Assembly (NCBI RefSeq): GCF_019049255.1
Contig: NZ_JAGMUJ010000037.1
Span: forward strand, 1 to 40,805
DNA from: Streptomyces sp. AC558_RSS880
GTDB lineage: Bacteria; Actinomycetota; Actinomycetes; Streptomycetales; Streptomycetaceae
Direction of reading: 5' to 3'
DNA length: 40,805 bases
Within the stretch, counting starts at the first letter, position 1; each line of letters begins with the position of its first letter. A program made the position numbers and the translations under genes. A model generated the notes under the pieces. It did no database searches. It was not told the origin of the DNA and saw only the letters and a program-made list of their open reading frames with translations. This document shows positions 16,324 to 24,665 of the stretch, in pieces.

Positions 16324-16737
16324 ATGACCACGCAGATCCACCCCGTCGACCGTGAACTCGTCGAGGCCGCCGCCCGGGTCGCCCGTACCCGTTGCCGGGG
16401 CGACAACCACACCATGGCGGCCGCCGGCCGCGGCCGGGACGGGCGGATCGTCACCGCGGTGAACGCCTACCACTTCACCGGAGGGCCCTGCGCCGAGCTG
16501 GTTCTCGTCGGCGCGGCCGCGGCCCAGGGGATCTACGAACTGGAGACGATCGTCGCCGTGGGGGACCGGGACCGGGGGGTCGTTCCGCCGTGCGGCCGGT
16601 GCCGGCAGGTTCTGCTCGACTACTTTCCCGGGCTCAAGGTCGTCGTCGGCGGGGGCGAGCGCCTGCGGGCCGTCGCCGTCACCGATCTGCTGCCCGAGAG
16701 CTATGTCTGGGCCGATCACCGGATCGACGGCGAGTAG
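16324..16737 (+). CDS. Cytidine deaminase-like zinc enzyme
   Basis: A 137-residue member of the CDA fold. The zinc site is clear: C56-A-E58, with the proton-shuttling glutamate, and C90-GR-C93 in PPCGRCRQ. The first ligand is Cys rather than the His of nucleic-acid editors, which fits free nucleoside deaminases and blasticidin-S-deaminase-like proteins. It starts at ATG 16324. I infer pyrimidine salvage or a related deamination; a resistance role cannot be excluded. The next gene starts 39 bp downstream. Confidence 0.87.
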   Translation: MTTQIHPVDRELVEAAARVARTRCRGDNHTMAAAGRGRDGRIVTAVNAYHFTGGPCAELVLVGAAAAQGIYELETIVAVGDRDRGVVPPCGRCRQVLLDYFPGLKVVVGGGERLRAVAVTDLLPESYVWADHRIDGE

Positions 16738-16776
16738 GTCCTGTGGACCGGCGGCTCCGCAACTAGCGTGGGCGGT

Positions 16777-17457
16777 ATGACGACTCCTGCGGATGTGCGG
16801 AACGTACGGGACCCGGAGCTGCCGGGGCGGCTGTTGACCGTCGAGCGGGACGTGCTGGTCCCGTTGCTGAGGGGGAGGGCGGAGGAGGACTTCGCGTTGC
16901 CGGTGGTGGCGTGTCCGGGGTGGACGGTGCGGGACGTGCTGGCGCACTGCTCGGCCGCGTTCACCCGGGTCCTGGAGCGGCGGTTCGAGGACGGGGTGTT
17001 CTCGCCCGAGAGCAATGAGCGGGACATCGCCGAGCGGGCCGGGTGGACGAACGCCCGGGTCGTGGACGAGCTGGAGCGCGGGATGACCGAGGCGGGGCCC
17101 GTGATCGCCCGGGCGGGCGGGGCGCTGGACGTCCTCGCGCTGGGCGAGTGGGTGCACGCCGGGGACGTACGGGTCGCGCTCGGGGAACCGGGCGCGTACG
17201 CGGGCGCGGGGCTGCCGTACGCGCTCACCCTGCTGGGCCAGGTGACCGGACGGAAGGGGCATCTGCCGCTGCACGCCGACCTCGACGACGCCGACGAGCC
17301 GCTGCGCCTGGGCGACGCCACGGGGGAACGTCCCCCGGCCCGCTACATCGGCGACGGGCCGACGCTCGTACGGCTGTACGCGGGGCGTCCGGTGGACGGT
17401 GCCTCGTACGAGCTGGCCGGGGCGGAGGCGGCGGAGCTGAACATCTTCGGGGGCTGA
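16777..17457 (+). CDS. Maleylpyruvate isomerase-family (mycothiol-dependent) protein
   Basis: A 226-residue protein with the DinB-like metal-dependent domain: PGWTVRDVLAHCSAAF near residues 47-62, and EWVHAGDVRVALG further on. Conserved histidines in these segments could bind metal, as in mycothiol-dependent maleylpyruvate isomerase. The C-terminal half (about 170-226) resembles the sterol-carrier-like domain common in this family. ATG 16777 is taken as start; an upstream GTG at 16768 is possible. The substrate is unknown. Confidence 0.82.
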   Translation: MTTPADVRNVRDPELPGRLLTVERDVLVPLLRGRAEEDFALPVVACPGWTVRDVLAHCSAAFTRVLERRFEDGVFSPESNERDIAERAGWTNARVVDELERGMTEAGPVIARAGGALDVLALGEWVHAGDVRVALGEPGAYAGAGLPYALTLLGQVTGRKGHLPLHADLDDADEPLRLGDATGERPPARYIGDGPTLVRLYAGRPVDGASYELAGAEAAELNIFGG

Positions 17458-17518
17458 GCGGAGGGGCTGAGCGGAAGGGCGGGGGAGCCCCGGGCGGGTG
17501 GTCGGGCGTAGGCTTGGA

Positions 17519-17530
17519 TTGGACTAGACC
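17519..17530 (+). promoter_or_regulatory. DasR-like (dre) site upstream of cutC
   Basis: 17520-17531 (TGGACTAGACCT) matches 10 of 12 positions of the DasR palindrome TGGTCTAGACCA as I remember it. It lies about 35-45 bp before the cutC start. It could instead be part of the promoter. Confidence 0.4.
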
Positions 17531-17565
17531 TGTAGTCGCCGTCTGATGCCGAGGAATGGGGCCCC

Positions 17566-18255
17566 ATGAGCAAGCGTGCAGTCCTGGAGGTGATCGCCCT
17601 CGACGTCGAGGACGCGGTGGCCGCCCAGGCCGGAGGTGCGGACCGCCTCGAGCTGGTGACCGACATGGCGGCGGACGGGCTGACGCCTTCGGCGGCGACC
17701 GTCGCGGGGATCCGGGCGGCCGTGGACGTCCCGGTGCGGGTGATGCTGCGGCTGGCGGACGGGTTCGCGGCGGGGGACGTCGAGCGGCTGGTGGCTGCCG
17801 TCCGCGAGATGCGCGAGGCCGGGGCGGAGGAGTTCGTGCTCGGGTTCCTCGACGCGGAGGGCGGGGTGGACCTGGGGGCGGTGGAGCGGGTCGCCCGTGA
17901 GCTGGAGGGGTGCCGGTGGACGTTCCACCGGGCCATCGACCGGGCCGCCGACCGGGACGCCCTGCGCAAGCGGCTCGCGGACTTCCCCGGCCTGGACACG
18001 TACCTGACGGCCGGGGCGGCCGAGGGGGTCGACGTGGGGATGCCGACCCTGCTCGCGGAGGCGGGGCGGCGGGGGGAGCCGGGGTACGAGCAGCAGTTGC
18101 TGGTGGGGGGTGGGTTGCGGCTGGACCACGTGCCGCTGTTGCTGAAGGCCGGGATCGATGCCTTCCACATCGGGGGAGCGGCGCGACCGCAGGGCTGGGA
18201 CGGGCCGGTCTCGGTGGAGGCCGTCGCGGAGTGGCGGCGGGTGCTGGGGGGCTGA
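17566..18255 (+). CDS. cutC: CutC-family protein
   Basis: A 229-residue TIM-barrel protein of the CutC family. The signatures are LEVIALDVEDAVAAQAGGADRLEL at the start (the conserved GGADRxEL), FVLGFLDAEG in the middle, WTFHRAID, and the late GGGLRLDHVP plus DAFHIGGAAR. CutC was named for copper homeostasis, but its biochemical role is still uncertain. The start is ATG 17566, preceded by GAGGAATGGGG. A DasR-like site lies just upstream. It ends just before a stretch of intergenic repeats. Confidence 0.92.
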   Translation: MSKRAVLEVIALDVEDAVAAQAGGADRLELVTDMAADGLTPSAATVAGIRAAVDVPVRVMLRLADGFAAGDVERLVAAVREMREAGAEEFVLGFLDAEGGVDLGAVERVARELEGCRWTFHRAIDRAADRDALRKRLADFPGLDTYLTAGAAEGVDVGMPTLLAEAGRRGEPGYEQQLLVGGGLRLDHVPLLLKAGIDAFHIGGAARPQGWDGPVSVEAVAEWRRVLGG

Positions 18256-18434
18256 GCGGGGCTGGGCTGCGGCTGGGCGGGGGTGGGTCGCGCGGCCCGG
18301 CGCTTGCGGGGTGCCTCCCCCAGAGGGGGTACCCCCAGCGCCCACCCTCCCCCACTCTCGGCTTCGCTCGAGCGGGAGGTACCCCCATCGCCCCTGCGGC
18401 ACGACTGCCCGCGGAGACGAGGGGGCGGTGGCGG
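18256..18434. repeat. Intergenic repeat stretch between cutC and helD
   Basis: The two genes converge here. The stretch contains hairpin-forming blocks (cctcccccagagggggta and a ctctcggcttcgctcgag block with its flanks) and gcggcacgactgcccgc at 18396-18412. That 17-mer also occurs twice in 32896-32937. No coding frame was seen. Confidence 0.7.
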
Positions 18435-20564
18435 TTACGTCAGTTGCTCCGGTAGCGGGGCCGTGTGCGTCACGATCAGGCCCGATACCGCTCGGGTCAG
18501 GGCCACGTAGAGGCGGCGCAGGCCCGTGCGTTCGTCCGGTTCGGCGTCGACCACCGCGCGGGGTTCGTCCAGGACCACGTAGTCGTACTCCAGGCCCTTC
18601 GCCAGGGAGGCCGGGACCAGGGTCAGGCGGGTGGCGTGGGTCGTCTCCTCGCCGGGGGCGATGGACGTGATCCCCGCCGCCGTCAGCGCCCGCGCCAGTT
18701 CCGGGACGCGGGCGTCCGCCGCGATCAGGCCCACCGAGCCCTCGTTGCGCAGGAGTTCGCGGCAGGCGGAGACCACGTCGTCCGTTCCTCCGGACCGGCG
18801 GACCTGGAAGAAGCCCGGGTTCTCGCGGATCGACGCCACCGGGGTCAGACCCGGCGCGATGTGGGGGAGGAGCCGGGAGGCGTAGGTGATGACGTCCGTG
18901 GGGACGCGGAAACCGGCCGTCAACTCCTCGATCAGCGCGTCCTGTTTGCCCAGGTGGAGCAGGGCCTCCTCCCAACTGCGCGTCGCCCAGGGCGTGGTTC
19001 CCTGGGCCAGGTCGCCGAGGACGGTCGCCGAACCGGTCGTGCAGCGGCGGCCCACCGCCCGGTACTGCATGGGGGACAGGTCCTGCGCCTCGTCGAGCAC
19101 CACGTGTCCGAGGGAGTGCGTGCGCTGGATGAGGTCCGTCGCCTCGTCGATCAGCACCGCGTCCGCCGCCGACCACTTCGCCGACTTCACCGAGCGGGCG
19201 GGCTTCGCCCACAGGATCGTCTTCCGCTCCTGCTCGTCGAGCAGGCCCTCCGCGTGCTCCGCCAGGAACTCCGGGTCGCCGAGCAGCCGTAGCACCAGCT
19301 TCGCCGGGTCGACGGCCGGCCAGACCGCCTTCACCGCCGCCTTCACCGCGGCGTTGCGGGCCACCGCGTCCTGGACCCTGTCGTCCGGTGCCTCGCCCGC
19401 CCGCTCCATCTGTACCAGCACGGCGTGCGCGATGCGCTGCGGCAGGGCGTCGCGGGCGGCCCCGTAGCGGATGTCGCGGTCGAGCAACTGCCGGACGATC
19501 TCCTCCAGTTCGTACGCCGGTACCCGCCAGCGGCGTGAGCCGCGTACGACCACGACCGGTTCGGTGGGCATCGTGACGTGTGCGTAGAGGGCCCTGCGCA
19601 GGACCTCCGCCATCCGGGCGTCGCCCTTGACCACCGCCGCCGGCGCGTCGTCCGTCCCGCGCACCTCCACGTGCGCCACCAGGTCGTCCACCGTGGCCTG
19701 CGCCACCGTCAGCTCGCCCAGCGCGGGCAGCACCTGCTCGATGTAGTGCAGGAAGGACCGGTTCGGGCCGACGACCAGCGTGCCGGTGCGGGCCAGCCGC
19801 TCGCGGTGGGCGTAGAGGAGGTAGGCGACCCGGTGCAGGCCGACGGCCGTCTTCCCGGTGCCGGGGCCTCCCTGCACGCACACGCTGCCGGACAGCCCGG
19901 ACCGTACGATCTCGTCCTGCTCGGGCTGGATCGTGGCGACGATGTCCCGCATCGGGCCGACGCGCGGACGTTCGATCTCCTGCTGGAGCAGCTTGCTGGT
20001 GGTAGCGGCCTCCGCCGGGTCGGAGAGGTGTTCGTCCTCGTACGCGGTGAGGTCGCCGCCCGTGTAGCCGAAGCGGCGGCGCAGCGCGATGTCCAGCGGG
20101 TCCTTCTTGGACGCCCGGTAGAACGGCTGCGACACCGGCGCACGCCAGTCGATCACCATCGGGTCGCCGTCCGCGTCGTGCACGTGCCGGCGCCCGATGT
20201 AGAAGCGCTCCCCGTCCGCGCCCTCGGCCTGCTCGGCGCCGGGGGAGTGCAGGTAGTCGAGGCGGCCGAAGAACAGCGGGGTGTCGCTGAGGTCGGCCAG
20301 CGCCTTGACGCGTTCCTCGATCTGGTGCGCCAGCGCGGCCGCGTTGACCCAGTTCGCCGTGACGTCGCTGATGTCGAGGGCCTCGACGTCCTCGCGCATG
20401 GCGCGCAGTGCGGAACGGGACGCGGCGAGGTGGGTGCGCTCGCGGGCGAGCGGGTCGTCTGAGGGGATGCTCGCGGGACCGTCTGCGGATTCGCCTACGG
20501 ATTCGTCTGCGGATTCGCCTACTGATTCGTCTACGGGCTCGTCTACCGGCGTGGACGCGGACAA
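18435..20564 (-). CDS. helD: HelD-type UvrD-like helicase / RNA polymerase-associated ATPase
   Basis: A 709-residue superfamily I ATPase of the HelD group, which removes stalled RNA polymerase from DNA. Walker A GGPGTGKTA is at residues 232-240, the Walker B-like LDEAQDLSP follows in the second half, and LYVALTRA is motif VI near the C-terminus. The N-terminal coiled-coil region (40-95) fits the HelD arm that enters RNA polymerase. Residues 8-29 are an acidic repeat (DES-VGESAD units) encoded by tandem DNA repeats. It starts at TTG 20562-20564; GGAGG eight bases upstream fixes this start. Some actinobacterial relatives (HelR) protect against rifamycin, but no known rifamycin element was recognised upstream. 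Confidence 0.9.
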   Translation of the reverse strand: MSASTPVDEPVDESVGESADESVGESADGPASIPSDDPLARERTHLAASRSALRAMREDVEALDISDVTANWVNAAALAHQIEERVKALADLSDTPLFFGRLDYLHSPGAEQAEGADGERFYIGRRHVHDADGDPMVIDWRAPVSQPFYRASKKDPLDIALRRRFGYTGGDLTAYEDEHLSDPAEAATTSKLLQQEIERPRVGPMRDIVATIQPEQDEIVRSGLSGSVCVQGGPGTGKTAVGLHRVAYLLYAHRERLARTGTLVVGPNRSFLHYIEQVLPALGELTVAQATVDDLVAHVEVRGTDDAPAAVVKGDARMAEVLRRALYAHVTMPTEPVVVVRGSRRWRVPAYELEEIVRQLLDRDIRYGAARDALPQRIAHAVLVQMERAGEAPDDRVQDAVARNAAVKAAVKAVWPAVDPAKLVLRLLGDPEFLAEHAEGLLDEQERKTILWAKPARSVKSAKWSAADAVLIDEATDLIQRTHSLGHVVLDEAQDLSPMQYRAVGRRCTTGSATVLGDLAQGTTPWATRSWEEALLHLGKQDALIEELTAGFRVPTDVITYASRLLPHIAPGLTPVASIRENPGFFQVRRSGGTDDVVSACRELLRNEGSVGLIAADARVPELARALTAAGITSIAPGEETTHATRLTLVPASLAKGLEYDYVVLDEPRAVVDAEPDERTGLRRLYVALTRAVSGLIVTHTAPLPEQLT
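20481..20552. repeat. 12-bp coding repeat in the 5' end of helD
   Basis: Six tandem 12-base units (for example gtctgcggattc, gcctacggattc) fill 20481-20552. The first two 24-base pairs, 20481-20504 and 20505-20528, differ at one base. They encode the acidic N-terminal repeat of HelD. Confidence 0.85.
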
Positions 20565-20666
20565 GGGGGTGCCTCCGGGGGACCTGCTGCTGGGGTTGCT
20601 GCGGTGTACCGGCCGGTTTCCGTCCGGACGGCGGCGCTCCGTGAGGGGAGGCGGGCAAGAGCGGAG

Positions 20667-20696
20667 AGTCTAGGACGCGCGGCCGGTACGGGCCAA
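20667..20696 (-). promoter_or_regulatory. Candidate helD promoter
   Basis: On the minus strand TTGGCC (20696-20691) and TAGACT (20672-20667) are spaced by 18 bp, matching the vegetative pattern. The start point would be about 100 bp before the TTG start. Confidence 0.45.
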
Positions 20697-20757
20697 ACGG
20701 TTTGTGCGCCGGACGGGGCGGCGGGCGGCGGGGCGGGCCCGCCCGTGGCCGCCCCGG

Positions 20758-21669
20758 TCAGCTCGTACGCGCCGAACCGTCCGCTTCCCGCACGTCGGAC
20801 ACGTCGGGCCCGTCGGCCGGCCGCCGCACCGGTCGTCCCGTGGTCAGCGAGGCGAGCAGGGCGAGCCGCTCGGCGTCCTCGGTCCCCGGCTCGGCGTGGT
20901 AGACCGCGAGCGTCATGCCGTCGGGGCCGTCGACGTCCAGTTTGGACATGGTGAGGTTCAGCTCGCCGACCTGTGGGTGGTTCATCCCGATCGGCCCGGT
21001 GCCCGGCGGCCGCACGTCGTGGCGCGCCCACACCCGTCGGAACTCCTCGCTGGCCAGGGAGAGTTCGCCGACGAGCCGGACGACCCGCGGGTCGTCGACG
21101 TCGGATCCGAGCCGTCGGCGGAAGGCGGCGACGCACCGGGCCGCCGTGTGGGCCCAGTCCGTGTGCAGCGCCTGCTCGGCGGGGTCGAGGAAGAACGACC
21201 GGAGCCGGTTCCCCCCCACCCGTACGCTCGGGACCAGCGCGGTGGCGAGCGCGTTGGCCGCGATCACGTCGAGGGTCCTGTCCGTCACGAAGGCCGGCAG
21301 CCCGATCGCCTCGAGCAGCTGTGCCGTGGCCGGCGGAACGGTCCGTCGCCGGGGCCGGGGGTGGGACCGGCGGTGGGCGCGGGGCCGCGGCGCGGCGAGC
21401 TGGTGGAGGTAGCCCGTGGCGGTGTCGTCGAGCCGGAGCACCCGGGCGAGCGCGTCGAGGACCTGCGCCGACGGGTTGCGGTCGCGGCCCTGCTCGAGCC
21501 GCAGGTAGTAGTCGGAGCTGATCCCGGCGAGCATGGCCACCTCCTCACGGCGCAGCCCCGGCACCCGGCGCATCCCGTGCGTCGGGAGTCCGATGTCCTC
21601 GGGCGTCACCAGCTCCCGGCGCGCCCGGAGGTAGTCACCGAGCAGATTCTCCTCAGGCATGTCCTTCAT
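20758..21669 (-). CDS. XRE-family regulator with MmyB-like ligand-binding domain
   Basis: A 303-residue regulator. Residues about 10-85 hold an XRE helix-turn-helix (VPGLRREEVAMLAGISSDYYLRLEQGRDRNPS is the conserved block around the recognition helix). From about 110 a MmyB-like PAS-type domain follows (FVTDRTLDVIAANALA; HPQVGELNL). Regulators of this type commonly control a neighbouring oxidoreductase. Here an aldo/keto reductase starts 93 bp away, divergently. ATG 21667-21669 is used; ATG 21658-21660 is in frame and equally possible. Confidence 0.9.
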   Translation of the reverse strand: MKDMPEENLLGDYLRARRELVTPEDIGLPTHGMRRVPGLRREEVAMLAGISSDYYLRLEQGRDRNPSAQVLDALARVLRLDDTATGYLHQLAAPRPRAHRRSHPRPRRRTVPPATAQLLEAIGLPAFVTDRTLDVIAANALATALVPSVRVGGNRLRSFFLDPAEQALHTDWAHTAARCVAAFRRRLGSDVDDPRVVRLVGELSLASEEFRRVWARHDVRPPGTGPIGMNHPQVGELNLTMSKLDVDGPDGMTLAVYHAEPGTEDAERLALLASLTTGRPVRRPADGPDVSDVREADGSARTS

Positions 21670-21762
21670 GCTAGGCGCGCGGTGCCGTTCGTCCCTGTCC
21701 CTGTCACTCCCAGGATCGGCAGGGATCTGGGCGGGCCGGCCGGTGGCACGGACGGTGGGGGC

Positions 21763-22635
21763 ATGAGTACTCGGACCACATCCCTCCCCGGCGGCACCTG
21801 GACGATGGGCGACCTGACCGTCACCCGCTTCGGCTACGGGGCCATGCAGCTGACCGGCCCCGGCGTGATGGGGCCGCCGGCCGATCACGACGGCGCGCTC
21901 GCGGTGCTGCGCGAGGCCGTACGCCTCGGCGTCACCCACATCGACACGGCCGACGCCTACGGGCCGCACGTCACCAACCGGCTGATCCGCGAAGCGCTGC
22001 ACCCCTACCCCGACTCGCTGCACCTCGTGACCAAGGTCGGCGCGGACCGCGACGCACAGGGCGGCTGGCCCCCGGCCCGGGAGCCGGACGACCTGCGCCG
22101 GGCCGTCCACAGCAACCTCGAGAACCTCGGCGTGGAGACGCTGGACCTCGTCAACCTCCGCCTCGGCGACGCCGGAGGCCCGCGGCCCGGCTCGCTCGCC
22201 ACGGCGTACGAGACCCTCGTCGAACTCCAGCAGCAGGGTCTGATCCGCCACCTCGGCCTGAGCAACGCGACCGCCGATCAGATCGCCGAGGCGCAGACCA
22301 TCGCCCCGTTCGTCTGCGTGCAGAACCTCTACAACCTCGCCCACCGCCAGGACGACGACCTCGTCGACCGGCTCGCCGAGCAGGGCATCGCCTACGTGCC
22401 GTTCTTCCCGCTGGGCGGCTTCAGCCCCCTGCAGTCCTCGGTGCTCTCGGCCGTGGCCGCCCGGCTCGGCGCCCGCCCGATGTCGGTCGCCCTGGCCTGG
22501 CTGCTGCACCGGTCGCCCAACATCCTGCTCATCCCCGGGACCTCGTCGGTGGCGCACCTGCGGGAGAACGTCACCGGCGCGGGCCTCTCCCTGTCCGAGG
22601 AGGACCTCGCCGAGCTGGACACGATCGGCCGCTGA
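21763..22635 (+). CDS. Aldo/keto reductase
   Basis: A 290-residue NADPH-dependent oxidoreductase of the AKR superfamily (TIM barrel, cytoplasmic). Visible are GYGAMQLTG at the first strand, HIDTADAYGP with catalytic Asp and Tyr, LVTKVG with catalytic Lys, and LRHLGLSNA-like and LIPGTSSVAHLREN segments for cofactor binding. The length is slightly short but complete. ATG 21763 is the start. It diverges from the XRE/MmyB regulator, which is the likely controller; the substrate is unknown. Confidence 0.93.
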   Translation: MSTRTTSLPGGTWTMGDLTVTRFGYGAMQLTGPGVMGPPADHDGALAVLREAVRLGVTHIDTADAYGPHVTNRLIREALHPYPDSLHLVTKVGADRDAQGGWPPAREPDDLRRAVHSNLENLGVETLDLVNLRLGDAGGPRPGSLATAYETLVELQQQGLIRHLGLSNATADQIAEAQTIAPFVCVQNLYNLAHRQDDDLVDRLAEQGIAYVPFFPLGGFSPLQSSVLSAVAARLGARPMSVALAWLLHRSPNILLIPGTSSVAHLRENVTGAGLSLSEEDLAELDTIGR

Positions 22636-22765
22636 CCCGCCGCCCCTAGGGGACGCCCCGTCCTGCCTGAGGGGGACGGGTCGTTCCGGAGGCGTACGCG
22701 GAGGGCCGGCGGGTCGGTCCCTTCGGCCGATGCCCGTGCCGGGGGTGGAGGGCAACCATGGGGAC

Positions 22766-22951
22766 ATGAGCGCAGCGACCCTCCACCCCACCACATCGCC
22801 GGTCCGGCCGACCGGCGCGGCCCCGGTCCAGGGCAGTCGTCCGCACCGCCTCGGCGATGCCCTGCGCGCCGTGAAGGTGTTCCTCGGCGCCGCCTTCGAC
22901 GTGATCGTCCTCGGCGAGTACGGCGAGGAGGCGGGCGTCCGCCGCAGGTAG
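22766..22951 (+). CDS. Small hypothetical protein
   Basis: A 61-residue protein beginning MSAATLHPTTSP. A disordered Pro/Thr-rich N-terminal half is followed by a likely amphipathic helix (LGDALRAVKVFLGAAFDVIVLGEYGEE) and a basic end. The start ATG 22766 is preferred over an upstream ATG at 22730, which falls in repeat-like DNA. The pattern of a conserved-looking helix with a variable N-terminus suggests a real Streptomyces small protein. I do not recognise its family. Confidence 0.6.
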   Translation: MSAATLHPTTSPVRPTGAAPVQGSRPHRLGDALRAVKVFLGAAFDVIVLGEYGEEAGVRRR

Positions 22952-22965
22952 GCGGCGCCGGTCGC

Positions 22966-23781
22966 CTACCCGCGGTCCGGGCGTGGCCCGGTGGTGTCGT
23001 CCGAGGCTGTTCCCGTGGTGTCGTCCGAGGCCGTTCCGGGGTTCGTGTAGAGGACTTCGCGAGCCTGTTCGGCAGCGCGGATCATGGTCTCGGCCACGAA
23101 GTCGAGAAAGCGGGCGGCGTTCTCCAGGCGCACGGCGGCCGGTGTGCCGGGCCCCATGACGCCGACGCCCTGCCGTGAGGTCTCGGCGACCTGGGCGGTG
23201 GACCGGGCGCTGGCCATCATCGACTGGTACCAGATGTCCTCGTCGAAGCCGTAGCGCTCACGGCGGCCCTCCTCGCGGAATCGGCGGATGAGGTCCTGGC
23301 TCTCCAGGAACGTGATCGCCTTGGAGATGGACGCCGGGCTGACCTCGAGGCGCTGGGCGAGTTCGGCGGCGGTGAGGCTCCCGCTGTCGGTGAGGGTGAG
23401 GCAGGCCATGACCCGGGCCATCATCTTGGGCGTGCCCGACGCTATGAAGACGGTGGTGAGCGTCTCCTCGTACGCGCGTACGGCCTCCGCGTCGCGGCCG
23501 TAGTCCTCCGTGAGCGCCTTCGGCCCCCGCGTCGCGGCCTGTCCGCGCCGGTGGGCCCGGCGTTCGGTGGCGCGGTGGGCCAGGTCCGCGCGGTAGCCGG
23601 CGGGGCCGCCGTTGCGCATCACCTCGCGCGTGATCGTCGAGGTGGGGCGGTCCAGACGCCTGGCGATCTCCGCGTAGGCGAGCCCGTCGGCCAGCCCCGT
23701 CGCGATCTGCTGGCGTTCCTGCTGGGTGAGCCTGCCTCCTGGCAACGCGGTCTCCTTCGTGGTCCGTGATGTCGCCAGCAT
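22966..23781 (-). CDS. GbsR/MarR-like regulator with extra N-terminal HTH
   Basis: A 271-residue regulator with two DNA-binding parts. Residues about 17-75 resemble the IS30-transposase-type HTH (LTQQERQQIATGLADGLAYAEIARRL then STITREVMRNGG). Residues about 100-250 form a GbsR/MarR-type winged helix (LTAAELAQRLEVSPASISKAITFL). The C-terminus ends in a duplicated TASDDTTG encoded by a 24-bp tandem repeat. ATG 23779-23781 is the start. It diverges from the DUF4097-ABC operon with a cluster of GCAAC/GTTGC repeats between, so it very probably controls that operon and itself. Confidence 0.87.
   Translation of the reverse strand: MLATSRTTKETALPGGRLTQQERQQIATGLADGLAYAEIARRLDRPTSTITREVMRNGGPAGYRADLAHRATERRAHRRGQAATRGPKALTEDYGRDAEAVRAYEETLTTVFIASGTPKMMARVMACLTLTDSGSLTAAELAQRLEVSPASISKAITFLESQDLIRRFREEGRRERYGFDEDIWYQSMMASARSTAQVAETSRQGVGVMGPGTPAAVRLENAARFLDFVAETMIRAAEQAREVLYTNPGTASDDTTGTASDDTTGPRPDRG
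22991..23038. repeat. 24-bp tandem duplication in the regulator's 3' end
   Basis: 22991-23014 and 23015-23038 differ at two positions. They encode the repeated acidic tail of the regulator. Confidence 0.9.
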
Positions 23782-23798
23782 AGCTTTCGCTTCAATTC

Positions 23799-23930
23799 AT
23801 TGCAACGATCGCACCTTCTCTTGTTGCGTTAGCTTCCATCTCGTTGCAACGATTTGCCTGCTGTGACCTGCATAAATCGCTATTGCATGCAACGAAGTAG
23901 TTGCCGCAATCATGAACGCAACGTAGCGTT
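23799..23930. promoter_or_regulatory. Operator array with GTTGC/GCAAC motifs
   Basis: At least six related sites lie between the regulator and the DUF4097 gene: ttgcaacgat at 23800-23809 and again at 23844-23853, gttgcgtt at 23823-23830, a perfect palindrome cgttgcaacg at 23842-23851, a perfect palindrome ttgcatgcaa at 23883-23892, gttgccgcaat at 23900-23910, and aacgc-N6-gcgtt at 23915-23930. The region is AT-rich for this genome and should hold both divergent promoters. Confidence 0.75.
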
Positions 23931-23966
23931 TCCGGTGTCAGAAACGACAACCCGAAGGAGCGCACG

Positions 23967-24635
23967 ATGCAGTTCGACACCCCCGCCCCCATCTCGGTCG
24001 CCCTCGACGTCCCCGCGGGCCGCATCCGGTTCATCGCCGCCGACCGGGCCGACACCGTGGTCGAGGTCCTGCCCGCGGACGCCACGAAGAGCCGCGACAC
24101 GAAGGCGGCGGAGCAGACCGGGGTCGAATACGGCGACGGCGTCCTGCGGATCGACGGCCCGTCGGCGAAGAACCAGCTCCTCGGCCCGTCCGGATCCGTC
24201 GAGATCACCGTCCAGCTGCCCGCCGGCTCCCACGTCGAGGGGAAGGCGGCCGCCGCGGAGCTGCGGGGCGTCGGACGGCTCGGCGACGTCACCTTCGAGG
24301 GCGCACAGGGCCCGGTCAAGCTCGACGAGACCGCGAGCGCCCGCCTCGCCGTCCTCGCCGGCGACGTCTCGGTCGGCCGTCTGGGCGGCCCCGCCGAGAT
24401 CAGCACCCAGAAGGGCGACATCCGCGTCACCGAGGCCGTGCGCGGCACGGTCACGCTGCGCACCGAGCACGGCGACATCTCCGTCGGCGCCGCCCGCGGA
24501 GTCTCCGCCTCCCTCGACGCCGGCACCGGCTACGGCCGGATCCACAACACGCTCAACAACGCCGACGGCGCCGCCGCCGGCCTGGCCGTCCACGCGACCA
24601 CCGGCTACGGCGACATCACCGCCCGCAGCCTGTAA
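23967..24635 (+). CDS. DUF4097-family beta-repeat protein
   Basis: A 222-residue protein of short repeated beta strands (patterns such as GDVSVGRL, GDIRVTEA, GDISVGAA), typical of the DUF4097 right-handed beta-helix family. No signal peptide or membrane segment is seen, so it should be cytoplasmic. ATG 23967 has GAAGGAG just upstream. It is the first gene of an operon with an ABC ATPase and permease (30-bp gap). Such proteins often accompany drug-type ABC exporters, but their role is not known. Confidence 0.88.
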   Translation: MQFDTPAPISVALDVPAGRIRFIAADRADTVVEVLPADATKSRDTKAAEQTGVEYGDGVLRIDGPSAKNQLLGPSGSVEITVQLPAGSHVEGKAAAAELRGVGRLGDVTFEGAQGPVKLDETASARLAVLAGDVSVGRLGGPAEISTQKGDIRVTEAVRGTVTLRTEHGDISVGAARGVSASLDAGTGYGRIHNTLNNADGAAAGLAVHATTGYGDITARSL

Positions 24636-24665
24636 CCCCCCTCGGCACCCGAAGGAGAACCCCTC

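Noticed and set aside
20565..20757. Rifamycin-associated element upstream of helD
   Set aside because: I looked for the long GC-rich palindrome I associate with rifamycin-inducible genes and did not see it. My recall of the element is incomplete, so a proper motif scan would be decisive.
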